From assembly GCF_001613005.1 (NCBI RefSeq), contig NZ_BDBN01000007.1:62001-126000 (forward strand): a DNA stretch of 64,000 nt, given 5' to 3'. The DNA is from Nocardia nova NBRC 15556. Its GTDB lineage: Bacteria; Actinomycetota; Actinomycetes; Mycobacteriales; Mycobacteriaceae. Under the pieces are notes generated by a model that was given only the letters and a program-made list of their open reading frames with translations, was not told the origin of the DNA and searched no databases. Numbering within the stretch: position 1 is the first letter of the stretch; each line of letters begins with the position of its first letter. A program made the translations under genes and the position numbers. Positions 34,648 through 44,115 of this stretch are shown here, piece by piece.

Positions 34648-37600
34648 GTGACAGCGACGCTGCACAAGATCCTCGCCGGCACCAGCTACCTGTACTACCA
34701 GCGCCAGGTAGCCGCCGCCGATGCCACCGACCTCGGCACATCCAGCCTCGCCGACTACTACTCCACCCGCGGCGAAGCACCCGGAACCTGGCGCGGCACC
34801 GCCCTTACCGCCCTCGACATCTCACCCGGCGAACAGGTCACCGAAGACCAGATGCGATGCCTGTTCGGGGACGGCCGACACCCCAACGCCACCGCCATCG
34901 AATACCAGATCCTCACCGAAGCGATCGAAAAGGGCGCCAAACCCAAAGACGCTCTCCATGCGGCCAGACAAGCCAGCCGCCTCGGCAAAGCCTTCCCGGC
35001 CCGCCACGGCGACAACACCTTCCGCACCCGCTGCGCCCAGGCCTACCGGCAACACAACCTCGCCCACGGACTCGACGCCAACGCCGCCATCGACGAAGAC
35101 ACCCGCGCCCGCATCCGGACCGACATCGCGACAGCGATGTTCGTCGACAACTACGACCGCGTACCCCTCGACGATCGCGAACTGTCCGGGTTCGTCGCCC
35201 GCATCTCCCGCCCCCAATCGGCAGCGGTCGCCGGGTTCGACATCACCTTCTCCCCCGTCAAAAGCGTCTCCACACTGTGGGCCATCGCCCCCAAACCCAT
35301 CGCCGACGCCATCCAGGCCGCCCACGATGCCGCGGTCGATGACGCCATCTCGTGGCTGGAAGACAACGCCACCTACACCCGTTTGGGTACCCGCGGTGTG
35401 CGGCAAGTCGACGTCGAAGGCCTCATCGCCGCACGCTTCACCCACCGCGAATCACGCTCCGGCGACCCCGACCTGCACACCCACATGCTCATCGCCAACC
35501 GAGTACGCACCCTCGACGGCAAATGGCGGACTCTTGATGCCACCCACATCTATCGGAACCTGGTGGTCGTCAGCGAGATCTACAACACCCGCCTTGAGCA
35601 CCACCTCGAAACCAGCCTCGGCATCCAATTCACCGAACGACCCGCACCCACCCCGAACAAGCGACCCATCCGCGAAATCGTCGGCATCCCAATCGAGTTG
35701 ATCCGCCACTGGTCACGCCGCGACGCCGCCATCACCCACCGGCTCGGCTCCCTCGCGGTGTCGTTTCAACAGCAGCTCGGGCGCGAACCGACCCCTAAAG
35801 AACTATTCGCCCTCGCCGAGCGCGCCACCCTCGAAACCCGCCCCGCCAAACACCTCTCGCGCTCCTACGCTCAGCAACGCCACGACTGGCACCACGACGC
35901 AGCAACACTTCTCGGCGGCACGAATGCGGTCGAGGACACCGTCTCCTCGGTGCTCAAGCGCCCCGAATACTCTCGTCCGACGATCGATGAGGCGTGGATT
36001 TCCTGCACCGCAGACCACGTCGTCGACGTCGTTTCCGGCCAGCGTTCGGTGTGGCAACACCACCACATTCGCGCGGAAGCCGAACGCCAAGCGCGCGGTT
36101 GTATCCATCCGAAGCAGTGGCCGAACGTGGTGGACACCGTAGTCCGCGAAGCACTATCGCCCACACGATCGCTCGCCCGCGGCGACCCGGACATCACCGC
36201 CGAACCCGTTCTCCAGCATCCACCGACAATCTTTCAGCGTCGCGACGGAACCAGTGTCTACACCGTTCCCGGCAGCCAGACCTACACCTCCGCGCGCCGC
36301 CTCGGCACCGAACAACGCCTCCTCGACCTCTCCATACAACCCGGCGCACGCACCCTCCCCGCCGATGTGGTCGCCTCGGCCATCGACTCCTACAACATCA
36401 ATCCCGCCAATCGCGGCAAGCCGTTGAATCCCGGGCAGGTCGCAGTCGTCACCGAATTCGCGTCCTCACCCCTGCGCATCGCGGTCGCGAACGCGCCCGC
36501 CGGCACCGGCAAAACAACCGCCATGCGCGTGCTCGTCAACGCCTGGCACGCCTCCGGCGGCACGGTTCTCGGCCTCGCCCCCACCGCCGCCGCAGCCGCG
36601 GTACTCGCCGAAAACACCGGCGTCCGGGTCGAAACCGTCGACCGGGTTCTGCACATTCTCGACCGGCACACCCTTGCCCGGCAGACGCTGGCCGACTCTC
36701 CATATCCGCCGCAGTTGCCGGAATGGCTGCAGGAGATCGACGCCCGCACGTTGGTCGTCGTCGACGAGCACGTCAAACTCGGCGACGACAAACGACTACG
36801 CCTGTTCGAATTCCTCACCACCCGCGACGCCACCATCCGCTGCCTCGGCGACACCGCACAACTACCCTCCATCGAACCCTGTGGCACCGCCACAGACCTC
36901 ACCGCCAGCAACTCGGTCACCATGACCGACGTGGTCCGCTTCGCCGACCCCCACGAAGCCGCCGCCAGCCTCGCCCTGCGCGAGGGCGACCCCACCGGTC
37001 TGGGCTACTACCTCGACCACCAGCGCATCCACTCCGGCACCCCGGCCGCCATCGCGGACAAGACTTATATGGCATGGTTCGCCGACCGCCACGCCGGACG
37101 AGACACCCTCATGCTCGCCCCCACCCACGACCTCGTCACCGAACTCAACACCCGCGCCCGCACCGACCGCCTCACCCGCACCCTCGCACCGGACGGACCG
37201 GAAGTCGTTGTCGCTGAGGGGCAGTGCGCATCGGTCGGGGACATCATCTGCACCCGACGCAACAATCCGCGCCTGGGTCTCGGCGACAGCGACTGGGTGC
37301 GCAACGGCTACCGATGGACGATCACCGCCGTCCACCCTGACGGCGGTCTCACCGCCACACACCTGCGCACCGGTCGACAACCCGGCGCCACGGCCCATTT
37401 GCCCGCCGATTATGTCGCCGAACATGTGCGGCTCGGCTACGCGATGACCATCGACTCCGCCCAAGGCATGACCGTCGACACCTGCCACGTCGCGCTCACC
37501 GGCAACGAATCCCGCAACCAGCTCTACGTCGCCATGACCCGCGGCATCCACACCAACCACGCCTACATCCCCACCACCACCGACGGCAACGAACACTCTC

Positions 37601-38784
37601 ACTGGACCGAACCCGCCATCCTTCCCCGCACCAGCACCGAGACCCTGCAACGCATCCTCGCCCGCGACGCCACCCACACCAGCGCCCACGCCGACCTCCG
37701 CGACCCCCTCAATCCCCACAGACGGCTCGGCCGCGCCATCGACACCTACCACGACGCCATCGGCCTGGCCGTCGAAAACACCCTCGGCCAAGACGCTCTC
37801 GACCGCCTCGATCGAGCCGCCGAAAAGCTGCTGCCGGGCCTCACCGACGCGCCCGCCTACCCAGTCCTGCGCCAGCATCTCACCACCCTCGCCATCACCG
37901 GACACAACCCGGTCCGCGCCCTCCAACAGGCCGCCAGCGAACGAGAACTGTGCACCGCCCATGACGCTGCCGCTGTCCTCGACTGGCGCCTCGACACCAC
38001 CGGCATCCACTCCATCGGCACTGGGCCACTGCCCTGGTCCCGTGCAATCCCTGCCGAGCTCCCCGACGACGAGGCAACTCAACAGCTCCACGCTCGGAGC
38101 CGAGTTATCACCACACTTGCTGCTCAAATCAATGTGGATGCCCAGGTGTGGACACCTGTGACGGCACCCCAATGGGCGCGGCCACTGCTCGAAAACCGCG
38201 ATCTCACAGCACAACTCGCGATGTGGCGAGCCGCCCATCACGTCCCCGACACCGACCTCCGCCCCACCGGGCCCCGCCGCTACCCGTCAGCAGAACGCCA
38301 CCACCAACAGCATCTCGACACCCGCATCGTCGACACCCTCGGCGACCTGCACACCGCCACCCACACCTGGTCCGCGCTCGCCAAACGCATCGACACCCGG
38401 CTCACCACCGACCCCTGGTGGCCCGTCCTCGCCCAGCACCTCGACACCGCCGCCCACGCCGGCCACGACATCGAAACCCTCCTCACCACCGCCGCCAACC
38501 AACGCCCGCTGCCCGACGACATGCCCGCCGCCGCGCTCTGGTACCGGCTCAACCTCCCGTCACACAGCCCCACTACTAACGATGCGCAGCTCTCAGTCGG
38601 CAGCGGACCCGACAACGGCGACCTGTCCGCAGGATCCGCCATCGACGCGGCAGTGAACTCCGCCCTGCCATACGACACCGTCGACCTCGACTACGGAACC
38701 GCGCTCAACGGTGACGATCGAGGCCATGAGTCCTCACTGGTCGCCGAGTCGGCTCCTCTGCCAACCACCGACCTCGGCCTGTAG
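34648..38784 (+). CDS. MobF-family relaxase with TraI/TrwC-like helicase domain
   Basis: A 1378-residue conjugative relaxase. The N-terminal TrwC domain has the tyrosines in SYLYYQRQVAA (residues 13-23) and the metal-binding histidines in DLHTHMLIANRV. The helicase half has Walker A NAPAGTGKTTAM near 615, VVVDEHVKLGDD in the Walker B position, and the UvrD-like C-terminal motif YAMTIDSAQGMTVDTCH. It would nick oriT and unwind the transferred strand. GTG 34648 is preferred over GTG 34633 because relaxases begin a few residues before the first tyrosines. No type IV secretion or FtsK-type transfer gene is present nearby, so the element may be mobilisable only. Confidence 0.9.
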   Translation: MTATLHKILAGTSYLYYQRQVAAADATDLGTSSLADYYSTRGEAPGTWRGTALTALDISPGEQVTEDQMRCLFGDGRHPNATAIEYQILTEAIEKGAKPKDALHAARQASRLGKAFPARHGDNTFRTRCAQAYRQHNLAHGLDANAAIDEDTRARIRTDIATAMFVDNYDRVPLDDRELSGFVARISRPQSAAVAGFDITFSPVKSVSTLWAIAPKPIADAIQAAHDAAVDDAISWLEDNATYTRLGTRGVRQVDVEGLIAARFTHRESRSGDPDLHTHMLIANRVRTLDGKWRTLDATHIYRNLVVVSEIYNTRLEHHLETSLGIQFTERPAPTPNKRPIREIVGIPIELIRHWSRRDAAITHRLGSLAVSFQQQLGREPTPKELFALAERATLETRPAKHLSRSYAQQRHDWHHDAATLLGGTNAVEDTVSSVLKRPEYSRPTIDEAWISCTADHVVDVVSGQRSVWQHHHIRAEAERQARGCIHPKQWPNVVDTVVREALSPTRSLARGDPDITAEPVLQHPPTIFQRRDGTSVYTVPGSQTYTSARRLGTEQRLLDLSIQPGARTLPADVVASAIDSYNINPANRGKPLNPGQVAVVTEFASSPLRIAVANAPAGTGKTTAMRVLVNAWHASGGTVLGLAPTAAAAAVLAENTGVRVETVDRVLHILDRHTLARQTLADSPYPPQLPEWLQEIDARTLVVVDEHVKLGDDKRLRLFEFLTTRDATIRCLGDTAQLPSIEPCGTATDLTASNSVTMTDVVRFADPHEAAASLALREGDPTGLGYYLDHQRIHSGTPAAIADKTYMAWFADRHAGRDTLMLAPTHDLVTELNTRARTDRLTRTLAPDGPEVVVAEGQCASVGDIICTRRNNPRLGLGDSDWVRNGYRWTITAVHPDGGLTATHLRTGRQPGATAHLPADYVAEHVRLGYAMTIDSAQGMTVDTCHVALTGNESRNQLYVAMTRGIHTNHAYIPTTTDGNEHSHWTEPAILPRTSTETLQRILARDATHTSAHADLRDPLNPHRRLGRAIDTYHDAIGLAVENTLGQDALDRLDRAAEKLLPGLTDAPAYPVLRQHLTTLAITGHNPVRALQQAASERELCTAHDAAAVLDWRLDTTGIHSIGTGPLPWSRAIPAELPDDEATQQLHARSRVITTLAAQINVDAQVWTPVTAPQWARPLLENRDLTAQLAMWRAAHHVPDTDLRPTGPRRYPSAERHHQQHLDTRIVDTLGDLHTATHTWSALAKRIDTRLTTDPWWPVLAQHLDTAAHAGHDIETLLTTAANQRPLPDDMPAAALWYRLNLPSHSPTTNDAQLSVGSGPDNGDLSAGSAIDAAVNSALPYDTVDLDYGTALNGDDRGHESSLVAESAPLPTTDLGL

Positions 38785-39168
38785 CGCGCGCTCCCTCGCA
38801 CATTTCGGCATCGGCATGTTGCCTTGCCTCGACCTCAGACAGGATCCAACTGACCGCAGGATCAACGCCGTAGACGCTGCGGCCGCGCACGACCGCACGC
38901 TAATGCCGATTCGCCCCGGTCATAGGATAAAACACGTTGGCGCGTCCAATGCGATCGGCAAGGTCGAATAGAGAGCGCTCTGGAGAAGAACCGGCCAACG
39001 AGCCGGCAGGATTAGAAACCGTCCGAGATTTTTCAAGTCCGCAATGCGGTCGCAACTGTCTGCACGCTGGGCAGACGCGAGTAAGCAGTCTGCGGAGAGA
39101 ACGTGTTCCGGATTGCGCGGGTCCGTGGTGCCATGCAGGCCTTTGCGTGGATCGCTTTGTCGACCAGC
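38785..39168. other. Gene-free stretch between convergent genes
   Basis: 384 bases between the relaxase and STAND genes. Small frames occur, but none has a recognisable product. It marks the end of the mobilisation module. Confidence 0.5.
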
Positions 39169-42100
39169 TTAGTACGGCGGACTAGCGCGCTCTCGCGCCT
39201 CGGTAATTAGATCGGACACAAGAGACTTCAGGACAGATTGATCAACAACTGGCAATGCCGTTATTGGGTGCTGCCATCCGGACATCGACCAGGCAAGAGC
39301 GAGGCGGCGCTTGTTTGATCGCCTCACCCCGTCACCTCCATCATCCCTACCCGCCGTCTGCGCGACACTGATCAGCGCTTTAGCCTGCAGATAGGAATTG
39401 GTGATGGTGAGGGCGATGATCTCGGCCCGGTCGGGGCAGATAGTCGCCACCGTTTGAGCGGCTCTTCTGAGTGTTTTATCTCGCACGTCCTGGTTGGTGA
39501 TAGTGCGGGCGAGGGCCTCGGCCTGGTCGATAAGTCGAGCAGCGCGGCCGACGTCGGTAGCAGCAACGGCATGGGCAATTTTAATAAGCGCTCCGGCTTG
39601 CCTGCTCTGGTTCGTGATAGTGCAGGCGATGGTCTGCGCGCGTTCCGGGGCGGCGTCAGCCAATACTTTGGCTATCTCGGTGAGCACTTCGGCCCGCCGG
39701 TCGAGGTTGGTAAGGGTACGGGCGATCACCACGGCGTGGTCTATGAGTCGGGCGGCTCGATCGGGTTCGGAGTCGACCACGACCTCGGCGATTTTGGTGA
39801 GCGCTTCGGCTCTCCGGTGCTGGTTGGTGATGGTATAGGCGATGGTCTCGGCTCGGTCAGGGTCTGTTCCAGCGACGACCTCGGCGATTCGTGCGAGCGC
39901 CTCGGCCCGCCGATTCGTCTTAGTGATGGTGTAGGCGATGGTCTCGGCTCGGTCAGGGTCTGTTCCAGCGACGACCTCGGCGATTCCTGCGAGCGCCTCG
40001 GCCCGCCGGAGCGGGTCCGTGACGGCGTTGGCTAGGGTTTCGGCGCGGTCGGGTTCAGCCCTGGCTACCGTGCGGGCGATTTTGGTGAGCGCTTCGGCTC
40101 TCCGGTGCTGGTTAGTGATGGTCTGGGCGATGGCCTCGGCTCGGTCGGGGTCTGTGCTAGCGACCACGTGGACGATTCCGGTGAGGGCCTCGGCTACCTG
40201 GCGTGGATTGGTGATGGTGCGGGCGAGGGTCTGGGCGCGGTCGATGAGTCGGGTCGCTCGGTCGGCATCAGTACGCGCCACGGCGGCGGCGATCCTGGTG
40301 AGCGCTACGGTCTGCCTGATTGGGTTGGCGATGGTGTAGGCGAGGGCCTCGGCACGGTCAGGGTCACAGCTAGCCACGACCTCGACGATCCGGACAAGCG
40401 ACTCGGCCTGCCGATCCGTGTCGGTGATGGCGCGAGCGAGGGTCTCGGCGCGGTCGATGAGTCGGGTCGCTCGGTCGGCATCAGTACGCGCCACAGCGGC
40501 GGCGATCCTGGTGAGCGCTACGGTCTGCCTGATTGGGTTGGCGATGGTGTAGGCGAGGGCCTCGGCACGGTCAGGGTCACAGCTAGCCACGACCTCGACG
40601 ATCCGGACAAGCGCTACAGCCCGCAGGTCCGGCTTGGTGATGGCGCGGGCAACGGTCTCGCCGCGGTCGGGGTCTGCAACGGCAACGACCGCGGCAATCG
40701 GGGGGAGCGTTTCGGCCTGCCGATCTGTGTTGGTAATGGTGTGCGCAAGGGTCTCAGCGCGGTCGATAAGCTGGATGGCTCGGTCGGGATCGATGTTCGC
40801 TACTGCCTGGGCGATTCTAGTGAGCGCCACAGTGCGTTGGTACAGCTTAGTGATTGTGTGGGCGATGGTCTCCGCACGTTCGAGGTCGGTGCACGCCACC
40901 GTCTGAGCGACCCTGGTGAGCGCCGCCGCTTGCCGTTCCGGGTCAGTGATGGTGCGGGCGATAGCCTCGGCACGGTCAGGGCCGGTGAGGGCCGCCACCT
41001 CGGCGATCCGGGTAAAAGTATCGGCCTTCACACGCAGGTTAGAGATGGTGTGGGCGATGGTCTCGGCGCGGTCGATGAGCCGAGCGGCTCGGTCGGCCTC
41101 GGTAGCAGCTACCGCCTTGCTGATGCTGGCGAGCGTTTCGGCCTGGAGGCGCGGGTTGATGATGGTGCGGGCGATGGTCTCGGCGAGATCGATGAGCCGA
41201 GCCGCGCTCGCGACGTCGGAACCAGCTACAACTTCGGCGATTCTGATCAGCGCTACGGTCCGCTGGTATGGGTCGGTGATGGTCCGGGCGAGGTTCTCCG
41301 CACGTTCCAGATTGGTCGCGGCTAAAACCTCGGCGATGCTAGTGAGTTTCTCGGCCTGGGTGTTTGGGTTGGTGATGGTGCGGGCGATGGTCTCGGCAAG
41401 GTCGATAAGCCGAGCCGCGCTCGCGACGTCGGAACCAGCCACAACTTCGGCGATCCTAGCGAGTGCTTCTGCCTGACGGCTGGGTGACGGGAGGCAATGG
41501 GCGAGGGCTTCCGCGCGATCGCCTTGACCAAGAAATGCCAACACCGTTAGTAATTCGAGAGGGACGTTGTTGTTGCGGTTATGGATGCTGTCGCGGTGGC
41601 GGGCCAGACGTGCGGTGCTCAGCAGGTCAGGGGTTTGTTGGTCACAGATGCGTTGTTGAATAGTCCGAATCTCAGCGAGCGCAGTCTCGTCGCCTCCGGT
41701 GTGCGCGCGCATCCGGTCGTGTCGGGTGGTGTCGAGCGCCGAAGCAATCATCAACGGCAAGTCGTGGTGTTTGTCCAGAACCGGGAAATACCGACGCAAC
41801 AGGAAATCCGGTGTACAGGCAGGCCAGCCGAGGTCACGATACCGGTCGGCCCATGAACGCAGCCGGTCCAGGCATCCACCGATGTAGGCGGTACCGAGTT
41901 GCTCCTCCGCTGCGCGTTGCAGGGTCTCGTGAGCCAGCACATACACCGGATCCGCTGCAGCATCGGAACCACGCTGAGTTCGGCCGGTGGCGCGCAAGCT
42001 GCGCCCGGCTACCGCATGCAGCGGCTCCTGGATTTGGAACGGCGCCATGCCGGTGAGGTCGGTGAGCTCGGAAGCGGTCAGACCATTGGCGGTGGTGATC

Positions 42101-42918
42101 ATCGCGAGCAGATCACGGTGCTCGTCTGGTCCAAGCAGCAGCGCACTCAGCTCGGCAACGGCCCTTGTCCGGATATCGGCAGCGAACGGCGACGAGGTCA
42201 GCAGGTACGGCGCGGTGTGTGCCAGGGCATGGCCGTGCGGGATCGGCAGGGTGGGACCGTGGCGGCTGGCGACCACGATCCGCAGGTTCGGATCCGGGCG
42301 TGCCGGCAGCAAGGTCACGATCGGTGGTTTGCCAGTGTCCTCGTCCAATCCGTCCACCACCAGCACCAACTGGCGCCCCGCTGCGGCTTCACGGTGGGCG
42401 GCGAGGGTGAGCAGTTCATTGCGCAACCCGTCACGGTTGCTAGTGGCAGCTGCGATCAAGGCGCGATGATCCGGCAACAGCATCGCCAGTTGATCCAAGA
42501 TCGCGGCGGTGAACGCATCGTGATTGTTCTGATCGGCGAGGCGGTCAGTGATGAAAAACCCGACCACCGTTACCCGCGGCGGCGGGAAGAGCATGAACGA
42601 CGACAGCAACGCCGACTTTCCCGCCCACGGCTCGGCCTTGATCCACATATACGGCCGTTCACCACCGCAGAACCTGGCGATTTCCTCAAGCTCCCGCTCC
42701 CGGTCCCGCAATCCGTCTATCGGGGCGAGAAACTCACGAACCTGCGACAGATACAACGATTTGCCGGTGAGCAGTCCTGCATTGGGCACCACACCAATTT
42801 GGAAATTGTTTACAGTGTTCCGGATCGACAGATCACGGCCAGCTTTAACGCGGTCGAGGTCGTAGACCGGCGCACCGCGCCAGCGCTCCTGCTCGCCACG
42901 GATGTCAGGCACCGCCAT
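39169..42918 (-). CDS. STAND-type P-loop NTPase with long helical repeat sensor
   Basis: A 1249-residue protein. The N-terminal 80 residues include VKAGRDLSIRNTVNNF, a motif type seen in NTPases coupled to immune effectors. The NTPase has the P-loop AEPWAGKSALL at 96-106, RQLVLVVDGLDED as Walker B near 190 and a VASRHG sensor segment, as in NACHT/STAND proteins. From about residue 525 to 1190 it is built of helical repeats of 32 residues (DPDRAEAIAQTITN type) alternating with a 39-residue form carrying an inserted RLIDRAE. This architecture fits a sensor that binds a target through the repeats and oligomerises. ATG 42918 overlaps the small membrane-protein gene. The target and output are unknown. 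Confidence 0.8.
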   Translation of the reverse strand: MAVPDIRGEQERWRGAPVYDLDRVKAGRDLSIRNTVNNFQIGVVPNAGLLTGKSLYLSQVREFLAPIDGLRDRERELEEIARFCGGERPYMWIKAEPWAGKSALLSSFMLFPPPRVTVVGFFITDRLADQNNHDAFTAAILDQLAMLLPDHRALIAAATSNRDGLRNELLTLAAHREAAAGRQLVLVVDGLDEDTGKPPIVTLLPARPDPNLRIVVASRHGPTLPIPHGHALAHTAPYLLTSSPFAADIRTRAVAELSALLLGPDEHRDLLAMITTANGLTASELTDLTGMAPFQIQEPLHAVAGRSLRATGRTQRGSDAAADPVYVLAHETLQRAAEEQLGTAYIGGCLDRLRSWADRYRDLGWPACTPDFLLRRYFPVLDKHHDLPLMIASALDTTRHDRMRAHTGGDETALAEIRTIQQRICDQQTPDLLSTARLARHRDSIHNRNNNVPLELLTVLAFLGQGDRAEALAHCLPSPSRQAEALARIAEVVAGSDVASAARLIDLAETIARTITNPNTQAEKLTSIAEVLAATNLERAENLARTITDPYQRTVALIRIAEVVAGSDVASAARLIDLAETIARTIINPRLQAETLASISKAVAATEADRAARLIDRAETIAHTISNLRVKADTFTRIAEVAALTGPDRAEAIARTITDPERQAAALTRVAQTVACTDLERAETIAHTITKLYQRTVALTRIAQAVANIDPDRAIQLIDRAETLAHTITNTDRQAETLPPIAAVVAVADPDRGETVARAITKPDLRAVALVRIVEVVASCDPDRAEALAYTIANPIRQTVALTRIAAAVARTDADRATRLIDRAETLARAITDTDRQAESLVRIVEVVASCDPDRAEALAYTIANPIRQTVALTRIAAAVARTDADRATRLIDRAQTLARTITNPRQVAEALTGIVHVVASTDPDRAEAIAQTITNQHRRAEALTKIARTVARAEPDRAETLANAVTDPLRRAEALAGIAEVVAGTDPDRAETIAYTITKTNRRAEALARIAEVVAGTDPDRAETIAYTITNQHRRAEALTKIAEVVVDSEPDRAARLIDHAVVIARTLTNLDRRAEVLTEIAKVLADAAPERAQTIACTITNQSRQAGALIKIAHAVAATDVGRAARLIDQAEALARTITNQDVRDKTLRRAAQTVATICPDRAEIIALTITNSYLQAKALISVAQTAGRDDGGDGVRRSNKRRLALAWSMSGWQHPITALPVVDQSVLKSLVSDLITEARERASPPY
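39836..40008. repeat. Tandem 96-bp near-identical repeat in the STAND gene
   Basis: The stretches 39836-39912 and 39932-40008 match at nearly every base with a 96-bp (32-codon) offset. Synonymous sites match too, so the duplication is recent. Confidence 0.75.
40235..40613. repeat. Tandem 213-bp near-identical repeat in the STAND gene
   Basis: The stretches 40235-40400 and 40448-40613 are identical except for about one base, with a 213-bp offset. That is one 32-residue plus one 39-residue repeat. Such identity at DNA level indicates recent amplification or gene conversion. Confidence 0.8.
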
Positions 42919-43270
42919 GGCCAGTGTCGATGTCCTCGAAGGACATGTCGCCACCAGAACGCACCCTGCGCGCCCTGACTCCCGCACCCGACCCACGCAC
43001 ACCCTTGACCCGCAGCGCCTTTCCTGCCCTCACGTTCTGCAGATCCACCCCGACCAGCGGCTCCTGAGCAGCTCCAGGGACGGACTGCCCACGCTGCAAC
43101 CACAACGACGCAGCGAACACACCCCCAGTCAGCGCTGCGACAGCCACCCACGTCCACACCGAATGGTCACCTCCGGTCGCATAGTTCACCGCGACCGCCA
43201 GAGCTGTAGTCATCACAGCCGTCACCGCGGTAGGTGCCACCACGCGCGACAATGTCTGCCTTGATGCCAC
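42905..43270 (-). CDS. Small two-helix membrane protein paired with the STAND NTPase
   Basis: A 121-residue protein. Two membrane helices are predicted (TAVTAVMTTALAVAVNYA and VWTWVAVAALTGGVFAASLW), followed by a soluble beta-like tail with repeated AGK/RVKG and VRARRVRSGGDMSFEDID steps. GTG 43270 is supported by GGGAGGT four bases upstream. Its end overlaps the start of the STAND gene by 14 bp, so both are made together. The tail motif (NVRAGKALRVKG) resembles the STAND N-terminus (RVKAGRDLSIRN), which suggests direct contact. A membrane-acting effector is the hypothesis. No database family is recognised. Confidence 0.7.
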   Translation of the reverse strand: MASRQTLSRVVAPTAVTAVMTTALAVAVNYATGGDHSVWTWVAVAALTGGVFAASLWLQRGQSVPGAAQEPLVGVDLQNVRAGKALRVKGVRGSGAGVRARRVRSGGDMSFEDIDTGHGGA

Positions 43271-43450
43271 ACCGACCTCCCACCAGAAACCAGCCGACAC
43301 CAGATCCTCCCAGACCCACGTCCGAAAAACCAGGCAACACCACCCGGCCACCCAACCGGCGTAGTCGATTTCGAGCGTTGCAAAATACGACATCCGCTCA
43401 TGCCGCGTGGCGCGCGGCAGGTCAAAAGGACCATTTCTAATGCGCAGTCA

Positions 43451-43999
43451 TCACGTAGCGGCGACCAGCGCGCTGACTCCACTCCATGACGGCGGCCTGG
43501 TCGAGGCATGGTACCGCCAGCACTGCCGCCCGTCCGGCGTGGCGGTGGCCGAATCGAATGCGCCACTTGCGATTCCGCCGACAACCCGCTGCTGGCGGGC
43601 TACTGGGCCGAGGAGTTGGCCGCGACCGGCACGGTACCGGAGTTGACGCAGCGCCAAGCGATGCAGCTCAGTCAGCAACGTCAGCACATCACGGCTGGAC
43701 ATTCGTTCCAGACGGAACTCTTCAATCACGAGGTCCGCGAACAGATTCACGAACTCCGTGGTCGAGATATCGGCGAGGTCGAGTTGCTTCTTGCTCAAGT
43801 GAGCGACGACCAGCTCCGACAAATCCCGGTCGAACAACTCGTACACCTGGGACAGTTCGACCCGATCGAACCGGTCCTGCATCCAGGAGGCGGCAGCGGC
43901 GGGCGTCAGGTTGTCGGGTTCGACCGGGCTGGACAGTTCTGCGCACGCGTCCAGCTCACCCCCTGGCGGGGTGCGGGATTCGGGGACCGCGAGTCGCAT
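43451..43999 (-). CDS. Hypothetical helical protein upstream of the STAND pair
   Basis: A 182-residue protein of unknown function. Residues 30-125 look genuinely protein-like and helical (MQDRFDRVELSQVYELFDRD; FVNLFADLVIEEFRLERMSS; LLTELHRLALRQLRY). The last 50 residues are of low complexity and may not be conserved. An overlapping frame on the plus strand (43508-44017) is less convincing. It is co-directional with the STAND pair, 180 bp upstream, so it may be part of the same locus. Confidence 0.5.
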   Translation of the reverse strand: MRLAVPESRTPPGGELDACAELSSPVEPDNLTPAAAASWMQDRFDRVELSQVYELFDRDLSELVVAHLSKKQLDLADISTTEFVNLFADLVIEEFRLERMSSRDVLTLLTELHRLALRQLRYRAGRGQLLGPVARQQRVVGGIASGAFDSATATPDGRQCWRYHASTRPPSWSGVSALVAAT

Positions 44000-44115
44000 G
44001 ACGCCATGTCAACCTGACGAATTCGCCGGGGTGGTGGTAATACTCGGTACGCTTCCGATTCGTCCCGCACGAGCTACAGGGTCGAGGCCGGCGCCCCGAT
44101 GTGGGCGCCGGGCTT

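Noticed and set aside
39836..41400. CRISPR array or non-coding tandem repeats
   Set aside because: The repeats keep codon phase (96 and 213 bp), lie inside one long open frame and encode a helical repeat; there are no unique spacers of uniform length.
43508..44017. Plus-strand gene overlapping 43451-43999
   Set aside because: The minus-strand frame has better helix-like composition and agrees in direction with its neighbours, though the decision is not firm.
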